This document shows, one piece after another, positions 19,982 through 29,620 of a DNA stretch of 64,000 bases. The stretch lies in NCBI GenBank assembly GCA_025558095.1, contig JAIVFI010000001.1:1192501-1256500 (forward strand), in the 5' to 3' direction. The notes beneath the pieces are model-generated. The model saw only the letters and a program-made list of their open reading frames with translations, was not told the origin of the DNA and did no database searches. The position numbers were made by a program, and so were the translations under genes. Positions within the stretch are counted from its first letter, which is position 1, and each line of letters starts with the position of its first letter. Source of the stretch: Hyaloraphidium curvatum. Its lineage: Eukaryota > Monoblepharomycota > Hyaloraphidiomycetes > Hyaloraphidiales > Hyaloraphidiaceae.

Positions 19982-22900
19982 TCACGTTGCCGAGAACCCC
20001 CACCCGGGCTTGACGCCCTTGCGCTGTCCCGCCCCGCCGTACTGCATGTCCCACTTCCTGAGCTCCGCGAGGCTCTCCATATCGTCCGTTAGCGACGCCG
20101 GGATCTCCTTGAGCGCGATCTCAAAGTGCTCCTTTGTCAGCAGCCGCTGCGATCCGCCGGGGCTCTGCGCCTGTGCCGTGCCGTCGCCCACGACCGAGCT
20201 CCACTCGTCGATCTCGTCCATCTCCTTGAGGATCCGCGCGCGGAGCTCCGGGTCCTCGGCGGCAGGGTCCGTGAGCGGCGGCAGGCCGTGCCTCGCTTCG
20301 CGGACGACGTTCTCCTTGACGCTGGCCAGCGCCGCCGAGATGCAGAGGTTGCGGAGGTCGGAGCCGCTGTAGAGCTCCGTGCGCTTGGCGAGGTCCACCA
20401 GCGAGATTGAATCGTGTAGCTGCTCGTCCTTGAGGTGGACCCCGAGGATCTTGGCCCGCGACTCCTCGTTCGGCAGGTCCACTAAACGAGCTGTTCAGAA
20501 ACGAACAACAGAGGACGGACACGACGCAGCCCACCGAGGATCCGCCGCGGCATCCGCCTCAGGATCGCGTCGTCCAGGTCGAACGGCCGGTTCGTCGCGG
20601 CCATGATGATGACGCCGCTGTTTCCGCCGCCGATCCCGTCCCACTCGCCCATGAACTCGTTCATGACCTCCCTCCGGCTGGCAAAGGTGTCGCCCTTCCG
20701 GCGGCCAAACAGCGCGTCGACTGCGGAAGCGACATGGATCAGACTCGTCGACAGGCAGGCCGATCGGACGCCGACCTTCGTCAATGAACACGACGCAGGG
20801 CGCCAGCTTCCTGGCCAGGGTGAAGACGGCCTTGACGTTCTTCTCGCCCTCGCCGACGTACTTGTCGAACACGTCCGACAGGGCCACGTTCATGAAGCGC
20901 GCGCCGCCCGAGCGGGCGACGCACTTGGCGAGGAAGGTCTTTCCGGTGCCGGGCTGTGGGAGGAGATCACAATGGAATGTCAGACAACGGACTTGCCCGA
21001 CGGCGGCGCCGACCACCCACCGGCCCGAAAAGCAGCACCCCGGTGAAGCTCGACTTCTGCAATATCCCGTGCGAAAACAGCTTGGGCCTCAGCAGCGGCA
21101 GCGTCACCAGCGTCTGCAGCGCCAGCTTGGTCGACGGCGGCAGGATCAGGTCCGAAAAGCCGACGCCGATGGCCGAGGGATCCACCACGCACGAGAGCAG
21201 CTTCTTCTCGTACGTGTTGGGCTTGTACCCGCGCTCCTGGAGGAAATCCCTGATGGCCCCCTGGTCGTTCCGCCCCTCCTCCGCTCCCGAAGGAGGGTAC
21301 GCCTGCTGCTGCGCCGCCCGCGGCGGGGAAACCTGCGCCTCCTCCCTGTTGTCCACGGTGTCCGCCAAGGCGGCCAGCCCGCCGTCCCCCCGCCCCCCCG
21401 CCGCGCCGCGCGATTCGAGGTGCGCCTCGGCCTCGCGCCGGTGCCGCGCGGCGATCCGCGCTTCGTCCTTCTGCTCCCTGTACTCGGGGTCGTTCATCCG
21501 CTCGTTCTCGATGCCCTCCATCAGGTGGCGCAGGGACAGGGTGGCGGGGACCGAGACGGGCGCGGCGCCGCCGAGCAGCGCCTCGTGCCGCAGCCGCACC
21601 CCGTTGGCGTTGTTGACCGTCTCGCGGATGAAGCTCGGTTCCCACAGCTTGGCCCTGAGCGCGCCCAGGAACGCCGCGAGCTCCGCGTCCGTGGGCTGCA
21701 GGTCCCCGGACCCGCCCGAGACGAGCTCGGCCCACCGCTCGGCGCACATGTCCGCCGTCCGCGAGCCCACGAACGATGCGACGTCGTCCCACGCGCACCC
21801 GAACCGCTGGAACCCGCGCGCCAGCAGCGCGTCCTCGGCCCCGGTCCACCCCCTGCTCCCCTGCGCCCCGCGGAACACCTTGGCCGCGTCGGCGCCCCCG
21901 AGCAGCGCGCCGAGCGGGTGCGCCTCGAGCGGCCGGCCGCGGTCCGAGCACTCGATCGCCGTGGAGCGCCAGTTGATCTCGGCGACGCGGCGCTGCTGGT
22001 CCAGCCGCATGGCGCGCTCCCATTCCAGGAAGCGCGATTCGACGGCGGCGGGGGAGTCGTCGTCGCTGCGCGGGATCGAGGTCGTGGTGTTGGATGTGAG
22101 GGGGTGCTTGGGGAGCGGCGGGGGAGAGAGGTTGATGGTCGCCACGGGGTTGCTTTTGGAGGAGAGGATGTGGCGGTAGGGGAGCAGGCGGAGCTCGTCG
22201 TCGGCAAAGCCGATGCCGGCCTTGGGCGTCTTTTCCCCGGCGAGGATGGCGCGCAGCTCCTCGGCGCCTTCGATGGCCGCCTTCTGCGCCTTGTACTCGT
22301 CCTCGGAGCTGACGGCCGGGTCGATGGCGGAGTAGATCACGGAGGGGCAGGCGCCGGCGGTCAGGACCACGGGCAGACCGGCGCCCCGGAGGCCGTCGAC
22401 GCAGCCCAGGACCGATTCCAGTATCTGCGGGCCGTACGGCCGCGAGCGCTCCGTGTCAAAGTCGTTCAGGTCCTTGAGGTAGACGACCAGGGGAGCTTTC
22501 GAGCCCCTGACGCGGGCGAAGCGGGCCAGGTGCGAGGCCAGCGCCGCGCAGGCCGCGGACAGATCGCCCGCCGCGGCGGCCGCGGATTCACCGGGAGGCA
22601 CGGCATCTTGGCTGTCGTGCCTATGGGGCGCCCGGTCGCCCTGGCGGTACCCACGGTGAGACGGGGCCGGCACCGCCGCCCTCTCGGGCCTGGGGACGTC
22701 GTCCGCGGGGGCCACCCTGCCCCCGCTCCACGACATGTCGGAGGCGGGCGGCTCCATGTCCACGTCCGGCTCGTCGTCGGGGTGCGCGTCGTCGAACGAG
22801 CTGCTGTAGCCGCCGTACCGGTCGTCCTCGTCCTCCTCGCCCTCCTCGTACGGCTCGCTGGCGGCGGTGCCGTCGTCATGGGCCGCGATACGCCGGTCGT

Positions 22901-23570
22901 CGTAGTGCGAGAGGCGGAACACGCGGGCGCCGAACGTGAGCGGGCGCGGGCGGAAGGCCGGGTCGTCCAGGGCCGCCTCGTGGGAGCCCCGCCCGGGCTC
23001 GTGCACGTAGTCATACAGGTCCTTCAGATCGAGGGACAGAAAATCGGCGCCCGCGGCATGGGCCGTCCGCCGCACCAGGTCCTCCAGGTAGTACACGGCG
23101 CCGGGGTGCGGGCACGCCACGACCAGCGCGTTTGCGGGCGGCGGCGGGCTCCGGCCGGGGTCGAATGCCGAGAGCAGCTTGACGTGCAGCCGCTGCGCGG
23201 CGTGCTCGTCGACGTACGGCTGCGGGAAAGAAGGCGGCGCGCCGTCGTCGAACGCCGCGTACTTCGGGGAGAAGAACGGGTCGCCTCCGCCGGGCGGCAC
23301 CGCACCCGATGGCTCTTTCGCGCCCTTCGCCGCTGCGTTCGATGTCCGGAACAGCGCGTAGCCGCGGATCTGCCGCGCATTCGGAGACATCGCGATCGGC
23401 CGGCCCTGTGGGAGTGAGGGGCAAGCCGAGAATGAACGGCCGGAAACGCAGCCGGATCGGGCCGCAGCGGCCGAAAGAGCCGCGATGCGGAGAGTCCATC
23501 GCGTCTGCGGGAAGATCCGGACGACCGAATCGGCCGCGAGGGCCCGAACGGGGCCGGAGACGCGACGCAT
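19982..23570 (-). CDS. Mitochondrial-type AAA ATPase (Msp1/ATAD1-related) with SANT/Myb-like segment
   Basis: Four exons, 23570-21021, 20953-20776, 20720-20535 and 20481-19982, join in phase to about 1137 residues. The Arg/Ser/Ala-rich first 60 residues resemble a mitochondrial targeting peptide. A long low-conservation N-terminal region follows. Near residues 573-620 is a SANT/Myb-like helix-turn-helix with Trp at the expected start (R-G-W-T-G-A-E-D). The AAA domain starts near 795 with the Y-E-K-x-L-L-S-C-V-V block. Walker A (F-G-P-P-G-T-G-K-T) is split by the first intron, Walker B is C-V-V-F-I-D-E-V-D, and the arginine finger region is N-R-P-F-D-L-D-D-A-I-L-R-R. This matches a fungal group of large Msp1-like ATPases, which extract or remodel membrane proteins. 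The SANT-like part lies in the same uninterrupted exon as the rest of the N-terminus. Confidence 0.82.
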
Positions 23571-23683
23571 CTACGCTCAATGTGGCGGCACCTCGCACCC
23601 GGCTCCCAGCCAGAGGAGGCGCTCGCAGCTATCGAAAGAATGCCCTGATCGCGGTTTCCTTGTCCCAATACATTGATGCGAAG

Positions 23684-24936
23684 CTACCATGTAACCATTG
23701 AGATAGCATTCGAGGCACCTTGCTTGACGTAGGAAGCCGCCGCCGACGCTACACCCCAGAAGGTCCTTCTCGCCTTAACGGTCGCTTCGGCCCTTGCTCT
23801 AAAGATACGTTGTAGCTCCTTAAGTTGCTTGGAGATATCCTCCTTGTTCTTGATCATTGAGCGGATTTCCTTGAGCTTCTCCTCAAGCTCGTCCTTTTCC
23901 TTCTTCTTCTTGGCCTTCTTTGACTCGGAGCACCACCAAGACCTGAGATTGGGAATCTGCTTCTCGATCTCTTGAATCCGTGCTTCCAGCTCTTCAGGGG
24001 AAGCTCCTCCATCGCGCAACAGAGCATCCAGCTCATCGATCTTGGTGCTAAGCACGTTGATAGCGTCCTCAAGTTGCGTTCGCGTAAGCACTTGGATTGG
24101 CAACTGATCAACATCAAGGACTTGTTCAGAGGGCCGTTTGAGCCACTCCTGCATTCTTTCCATCCGGTCCTCCCCAGTCGGAATGATGATGTCGGGCTCG
24201 AAAGCTTTGACAAGGTTCTCCATAAACTCCGTGCTTCGTTTCTCTTGTTTCGGTGTGTTGAGCTTCGTGAGGACAACAGCCAATTCGGTCTGGTGCCTGA
24301 ACAAGGCCAAAATGATCTGCAGGTACTCCTCAGCTTCCGGGAGCATTCTGTCCGTTCCATCCGTCACGAAGCAAATTTTGGAGATGCGTTTCGTGCTCTT
24401 TCTTAGGAAATCCACGGTTCGCTGGATCAGTTGCTCACGCACGCCCTCTTCGACGTTTGTGTCAAGAAAACCAGGCATGTCTGCGATGTAGTACGGCCCT
24501 AAAGATGAAACAACGACGTCGCATCAATGTTCTCAACTGGAGCAGCAATCAACTTACGTCCGTCGATGATGATGGCTTGCATGTTGGCTTCGGCCGTGTC
24601 CGACTTTCCCGTGTTCCTAGTCGGATCCTCTTCCCGCAGGAGATGAATCAGGGACGTCTTGCCGCTTCCGGTCATGCCAAAAAGCAGAGTGCACTCGGGC
24701 ACCGGGAACTCGGATGAAGGAACTGTTGGATTGGTCAGCGCGAAGCGACAAAGCAGTATCGGCACTCCCACCCGGACCGCCTCGACTGCCTCGCTCGGAT
24801 GTGGCGCCGTCCTCATCTGCATGAAGCCATTGGGGCCGCGAAGCACGCGTACGCAATCGCATAGAGAGACCCTGTGAGATCTTCGGGCGCGGCACAGCGG
24901 AAGGCGCGACATACGGATCGGGGCACCGCTGAGCAT
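23684..24936 (-). CDS. AIG1/GIMAP-like GTPase with C-terminal coiled coil
   Basis: Two exons, 24936-24558 and 24498-23684, joined by a 59-base intron with a GTAAGT donor, encode about 397 residues. The P-loop G-M-T-G-S-G-K-T lies near residue 87. The next exon supplies a D-M-P-G-F-L-D-T switch II, and a T-K-L-N sequence near 225 may be the G4 site (the expected Asp is an Asn). The last 120 residues are a Lys/Glu-rich coiled coil (helices rich in E-L-E and K-K-K-E-K). The end is mildly hydrophobic (A-S-A-A-A-S-Y-V-K-Q-G-A-S-N-A-I), possibly membrane-touching. The first about 60 residues are uncertain and the start may be the ATG at 24822. It lies head to head with the CbbX-type AAA gene, whose N-terminus resembles it. 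Confidence 0.65.
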
Positions 24937-25141
24937 GGTCTCAAGAAACCGTGCCGAACGACGGCTCCGTTAAGATCCCCAGGCGCGTTTTCTGCAATTG
25001 TGCGCCGATGATGGCGGCGCAGGCGTTTGCTCGTTCGAAGTCGCGGCATTCAGGGTCCGGCTGAGATGCACACACCCCGGGTTGAGTGCCGAGACGGCCG
25101 TGCTGCAAGCACAGTCCCAGACAAGCGCCCACAGGCGCCAC

Positions 25142-26994
25142 ATGCCGCCGCGGCTCTCGGGCAAAGCCTCCGCTGCTGCTGCAGTGCTTTGCGCCGTGTC
25201 ATCTTTCGTCGAGTGTGTGCCGCTCAGCGAGATGTCAGCCGTGTGTCGCGACACGGTGCTGCTTGTGGGAGATGGACACCGATCCCTGAAGGATCTCGTC
25301 TGCTCTCTACGCGGAGAAGAGTCAGAGAGTGTGGACGGTCGACACGATGACGAGTTCGGTCCTAAAGAGGACCATGTTATCCTCAATAGTCGGTGCATTT
25401 GGCCAGTAAAGCGCTCTTCATCTGACGATGACATAGGAAACGCGGTGAACATCGTCACCCACGGAATTGAGGGATCCATCGCTCGTGTTGATGAGCTGAT
25501 GAAATATCTGCGGGCGACGCCACGGATCATTACTCGGGTTTACTTTTGCCAAGACCTTTCACACCGCCTGAGTTCCTCGACTGAAGCGAATGTCGGCGCT
25601 TTGCTTGGATTGTTCCGAAGCCGTGTGCATTTTGGTCTCATCATTGCCGGGGTCACGAGCCAGAAGGCACGGACACGGGCTGAGGAACTTGCACAAACGC
25701 TTCGAAGCAAGTTCGATCCCGAAGAAACCATCTTCGCTGGCGAAGACACCATCGAAGAGCTGAGAAGTGCTCTGATGGTAGAGCCGACTCGAATGATGCT
25801 CGTGGCCAATCTCCCGTCGCTCTCGCTCGAGAACACCACCAGCCTCAAGGTCCGCATCGAGCAGCTGGAGAAGGAGAGGGACCTGCTCGCGAAGGAGCTG
25901 CGAATTGCAAAAGACGAGGTGTTCAAATTGAAGCTGGCCCACCCGGTGGACACCTCAGGCGTTGATGTCGACTTGGCACCAGAGCTGAGGGAGCTGCTGG
26001 GCCATGTGGTCGGCATGCGTGCTGTCGGTGCCTCCTGTCTTGCCACGACGAATCCTTCCTGACAGAAAGTGCTCCTCCAACAGCTCAAGAGCGAAGTTCA
26101 GAACTTCTACGTTGCACAGAAAGTGAACGCCCGGCGCCGCACAATGGGAGTTCCCGTCAAGACTCCTCATCCGTCGATTCTCTTTCGCGGAAATCCTGGA
26201 ACGGGGAAAACTAAAGTTGCACGCATTATCAGGGACGTTCTTGTCAAGGTATGATCACAGATTTTTGCCTTTAGTACATTGGCAACTGAGCGATGGCTAT
26301 TAGGCAGGCATACTGCCACCCAATGCGCCGTTCCAAGAGTCATCTCGTGATGATCTTGTCGGCAAGTACATTGGACACACGGAAGCTAATATGGCCATGA
26401 TATTCGAACGCTTGCGCAACGGAGGCGTCCTCTTCATCGATGAAGCCTACCGACTCGTTCAAGCAGATTCCGATAAAGACTTCGGGAAGATTGCTCTTGA
26501 AGCAATCATGACGCAGATGACGAAATCGGACAACAAGATATCATTCATCTTTGCAGGTGATGGCTCGCCGGGGAGACCTGATTGGATGACATCTGACACC
26601 TCCTGCAGGCTACCCGAAAGAGATGGCTCGGATGCTTGATTCCAACCCCGGAATATCGTCAAGGATCTCTTACACCTTCGATTTCGAGGACTACAGTCCC
26701 GCCGACCTGGCAAAGATCTTCCAGCTACACGCCCAGGAGCAAGGCTTCGTCCTCGACGAAGGGACCCTTCCGCCTTCGCGCCTGGCCCAGTGTTTCGAGC
26801 AACACTTTTCGGGAATTCAACGAAGCAGATCGAACGGTCGCCTGGCGGAGCGCCTCTTCCAGCGGACCCAACTTGTGCAGACGAACCGGATTGCTGGATT
26901 GGGCGACGATACGAGCGCCGAGGTCATGCAGACGATCACTCTCAGCGATGTAGAAACCGCCGCGAAGGAGTTGGGAGAGACGGGGAACATTTAG
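25142..26994 (+). CDS. CbbX/CfxQ-type AAA+ ATPase with degenerate GTPase-like N-terminus
   Basis: I read exons 25142-26005, 26066-26248, 26304-26556 and 26609-26994, about 561 residues. The first junction is ambiguous (26018/26070 also keeps phase), and the start could be 24998. The C-terminal AAA+ module has Walker A G-N-P-G-T-G-K-T, the pore-region K-Y-I-G-H-T-E, Walker B G-G-V-L-F-I-D-E-A-Y and the arginine-bearing S-N-P-G-I-S-S-R typical of CbbX/CfxQ ATPases. The first 270 residues follow, block by block, the GTPase encoded on the opposite strand, but the P-loop has become G-D-G-H-R-S-L-K and no D-x-P-G remains, so nucleotide binding there is unlikely. A short coiled coil (R-I-E-Q-L-E-K-E-R-D) links the two parts. 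What it remodels is unknown. Confidence 0.7.
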
Positions 26995-27219
26995 CTCGGC
27001 AGGTGTGTCGTGGGATGGTAATGAACGGCACGACCAGGTGTCCGCGACGGCCCGTGATCCAACAACAAAACTGGCATGCCATTTGCCCGTGACAGAGACA
27101 CCAAACCGCGGAATAGTCCGCGGGAATCAAACCACCTTGCCGCCTCCGGCTGGCGTCAATCGGCCGCCTCGCCGGCGCCTCCGCCGTCCACCAGGAAGTT
27201 CCCCTCCAAATCGAGTCCA

Positions 27220-27880
27220 TCACAGCTCCCTCTGCGGCGTCTGCGTCAGCAGCAGCCCGAACCGCTTCTTGAGGGTGACCCGGTGCCGCGAGTACTTGTC
27301 GTCGGGCGAGAACCGTGCTGCAGACGGAAAGAAGCGAGGTCAGCACCACTCCTCAAACCCATCCCGCCCTCCTCCGCAATCCGGCAGAATGTCTCAACGC
27401 TACTATCCAATCACAGATATGGAGCGCATCTGTAGATTAGCGATACGGAGATGTTTGCTCTCTGCCGCTTAGAGTGGCCCCCGCCGCCATCCCGCCCCGA
27501 AACCCGTAGGAAACGGGGCGGTCGGTGGGGGCTAAATGGCGGCATTCCGGTCCGTCCGCATTCCCACGGGGAGGGCTCAAGATGTCGGCCGGAGGCGGTC
27601 GCCGCCACCTCCTCCGGCCGGCACCCGGGAAGGCCGCGGGCAGCGGTCGTTCCGCACAACCACCTCCACCCATCGCAGCCCCACCACGCTTCCCCACCCT
27701 CCACACGCCCCGTTGCGCCAATCAACTGACCAGGATGCGCGGATTTGGTAGCGTTCCCGTCCGGCGTCAGTTTCTGTCCGGGCAGTCAGCTCCTTCCTCC
27801 GGGGCGAAAGGGCGGCGCGAACCGACCTTGAGCGTGTAGACGCGCCGCCCGTTGGCGTCGAGGTAGTACATCAGGTGCAT
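27220..27880 (-). CDS. NOP10: H/ACA snoRNP subunit NOP10
   Basis: This gene is too split to stand out as an open frame. Exons 27880-27827, 27773-27731 and 27317-27220 join in phase to 64 residues, exactly the family length. The protein begins M-H-L-M-Y-Y-L, has V-Y-T-L-K-K at the first junction, [15 protein letters not shown] across the second, and ends with K-K-R-F-G-L-L. NOP10 binds dyskerin/Cbf5 and is required for pseudouridylation of rRNA and for telomerase RNA in many eukaryotes. The first intron is 53 bases, normal for this genome, but the second is 413 bases and contains strong RNA secondary structure (separate entry). It is transcribed away from the sugar-kinase gene with about 145 bp between the two starts, so the promoter is probably shared. 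Confidence 0.93.
27318..27730 (-). other. 413-base intron 2 of NOP10, six to eight times the local norm
   Basis: The donor is GTCAGT at 27730 and the acceptor TGCAG ends at 27318, with a CTGAC branch-like sequence about 25 bases upstream. Nearly all other introns in the window are 50-70 bases. The extra length contains no coding exon I can support and includes the hairpins described in the next entry. Confidence 0.85.
27387..27543 (-). ncRNA. Candidate intronic H/ACA-type snoRNA
   Basis: Read on the minus strand, 27543-27483 folds into a strong hairpin. An outer 8-bp stem pairs GCCGCCAU with AUGGCGGC and an inner 8-bp stem pairs CCGCCCCG with CGGGGCGG around a 14-base loop. An AGAGCA at 27461-27456 fits the H box (ANANNA). 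A second hairpin follows, with ACAGAU/AUCUGU pairing around 27437-27410. An ACA at 27392-27390, 63 bases after the H box, is in the expected place. Against it: 21 unpaired bases lie between the first hairpin and the H box, and the pseudouridylation pockets are not obvious. The host gene is a core H/ACA protein, which makes an intronic guide RNA plausible but not shown. Confidence 0.35.
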
Positions 27881-28025
27881 CGCGGCGGGAAGGGGGGGAG
27901 CGTCGACTGTTTTTCGCTCGTCAAGTTCGCCAAGGGCTTTCGGAAGGAGCAGCTAGCGCAGGCACCGGCCGGTGGGGGTCATTCGGCTTCGATCGGGCAG
28001 CAACGCCTCCGTTTCCAGCGCATCG

Positions 28026-29522
28026 ATGTCCTCCGCGCCCGACCTCCCCGTGCTGGACGCGTCCGACGCGTTCGCCGCGCTCCCGCCCGAACCCAACCTC
28101 GACACTCTGGGGGATATCCGCCGCCGCCTCCCCACCGCTCCGTGCCTCGTCGTGCTCGACGACGACCCGACCGGCACCCAGACGTGCCACGACATCTCCG
28201 TTCTGACCTCGTGGTCGGTCGACGAGCTCGAGCGGGAGCTGCGCGAGGGCACCCCCGGCTTCTTCGTCCTGACGAACTCGCGCGCGTTCCCCCCGGAACC
28301 CGCACGCGAGCTGATGCGGGGTATCTGCGCCAACCTCCGCGCCGCCGCCTCCCGCGCGGACAGGGAGGTCCGCGTCGTGCTCAGGGGGGACTCGACCCTG
28401 CGGGGGCACTTTCCCCTCGAACCCGAGGCGGCGGAGGAGGGCCTGGGCGTGCGGCACGACGGCTGGGTGCTGCTCCCGTTCTTTCTGCAGGGAAACAGGT
28501 ACACGATCGGGGACGTGCATTACCTGGGGAAGGAGGGGAAGCTGGTGCCCGTGGGGCAGACCGAGTTTGCAAAGGACAAGGCGTTCGGGTACCGCTCCTC
28601 CGACCTGAAGGACTACGTGGAGGAGAAAACCGGGGGCGCGATCAAGGCGTCGGAGGTGGCCACGATTTCGATCGACGACCTGCGGCTCGGCGGCCCGGGA
28701 AAGGTCGCCTCGATCCTGTCCTCCCTCCCCCCGCGGACCGTAATTGCGGTCAACGCGGCCTCGGAGCAGGACGTCCGCATCTTCGTGCTCGGCCTGCTGG
28801 ACTGCGAGCAGCGCACGGGGAAGAGGTTCCTTTACCGCACCGCGGCGGCGTTCGTTTCCGCGCGGCTGGGGATGCCGCCAAAGAAGCCCGTCGGGCCGGC
28901 CGAGTTTGGCCTGCGGCCGGAGCAGGCGGCTGCGGGGGGCCTCATCGTTGTCGGCAGCTACGTGCCAACCACAACCTCCCAAGTAGAGGCGCTGACGAGG
29001 GACAACGATGAATTGGAGGTGATCACGCTCGACGTCGGGCAGATCGCCGCGCTCGACCCCGACTCGCCCGAACTCGCCGCCCTGGTCGACTCGGTATCCC
29101 AGCGCGCCCGGGACCGCATCATCGACGGCCGGGACTGCCTCATCCTCACCAGCCGCTCCCTCGTCTCGGGCCCCGACGCCGCCTCCAGCCTCGCCATCGG
29201 CTCCCAGGCCAGCGCCGCGCTGGTCCGCATCGTGCGCGGGATCGCCGTGCGTCCGCGGTATCTGGTGGCCAAGGGCGGGATCACCTCGAGCGATCTGGCC
29301 ACCAAGGCGCTGGGGATGCGCAGGGCGGCGGTGGTGGGGCAGGCGGCGCCGGGGATCCCGCTGTGGAGGGGGGACGCGGGGAGCCTCTGGCCCGGGGTGC
29401 CGTACATTGTTTTTCCGGGCAACACGGGGGGGACGGAGACGCTGAGGGAGGTGTACGAGAAGTGGAAGGCCGGCGCAGAGGGTGTGCCGGAGCCGCGGGC
29501 GCCGTTCTCGAAAGGGCGGTGA
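28026..29522 (+). CDS. Four-carbon acid sugar kinase family protein (DUF1537/OtnK-like)
   Basis: A single-exon frame gives 498 residues from the ATG at 28026 (27972 is also in frame). The N-terminal domain has the family start V-L-D-D-D-P-T-G-T-Q-T, and the substrate-binding region contains L-R-G-D-S-T-L-R-G-H-F. The C-terminal nucleotide-binding domain has K-G-G-I-T-S-S-D-L-A near 425 and F-P-G-N-T-G-G near 470. Members phosphorylate tetronates and 3-oxo-tetronates in sugar-acid breakdown. This copy is stand-alone, not fused to the dehydrogenase and aldolase modules seen in some filamentous fungi. The closest look-alikes I know are bacterial, but base composition is like its neighbours, so any transfer would be old. 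The exact substrate is not determined. Confidence 0.88.
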   Translation: MSSAPDLPVLDASDAFAALPPEPNLDTLGDIRRRLPTAPCLVVLDDDPTGTQTCHDISVLTSWSVDELERELREGTPGFFVLTNSRAFPPEPARELMRGICANLRAAASRADREVRVVLRGDSTLRGHFPLEPEAAEEGLGVRHDGWVLLPFFLQGNRYTIGDVHYLGKEGKLVPVGQTEFAKDKAFGYRSSDLKDYVEEKTGGAIKASEVATISIDDLRLGGPGKVASILSSLPPRTVIAVNAASEQDVRIFVLGLLDCEQRTGKRFLYRTAAAFVSARLGMPPKKPVGPAEFGLRPEQAAAGGLIVVGSYVPTTTSQVEALTRDNDELEVITLDVGQIAALDPDSPELAALVDSVSQRARDRIIDGRDCLILTSRSLVSGPDAASSLAIGSQASAALVRIVRGIAVRPRYLVAKGGITSSDLATKALGMRRAAVVGQAAPGIPLWRGDAGSLWPGVPYIVFPGNTGGTETLREVYEKWKAGAEGVPEPRAPFSKGR

Positions 29523-29620
29523 ATCAATGAGCAAGATCTACTTCTCGACGTGCAAATGTCAAAACAAAAAAGACGGTGCCTTCCGGGGCTTCCATAGCTC
29601 GCATCTTCCACATCGCCGGC

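Noticed and set aside
20784-23417. An 877-residue open frame on the plus strand opposite the AAA ATPase
   Set aside because: It is an antisense shadow: extremely Arg/Gly/Ala-rich, without domains, and its openness follows from the GC-rich third positions of the real gene on the minus strand.
27483-27543. The GC-rich hairpin in the NOP10 intron as part of plus-strand small frames (27451-27839)
   Set aside because: Those frames are short, Pro/Arg-rich and overlap NOP10 exon 2 on the other strand. The intron explanation accounts for the sequence.
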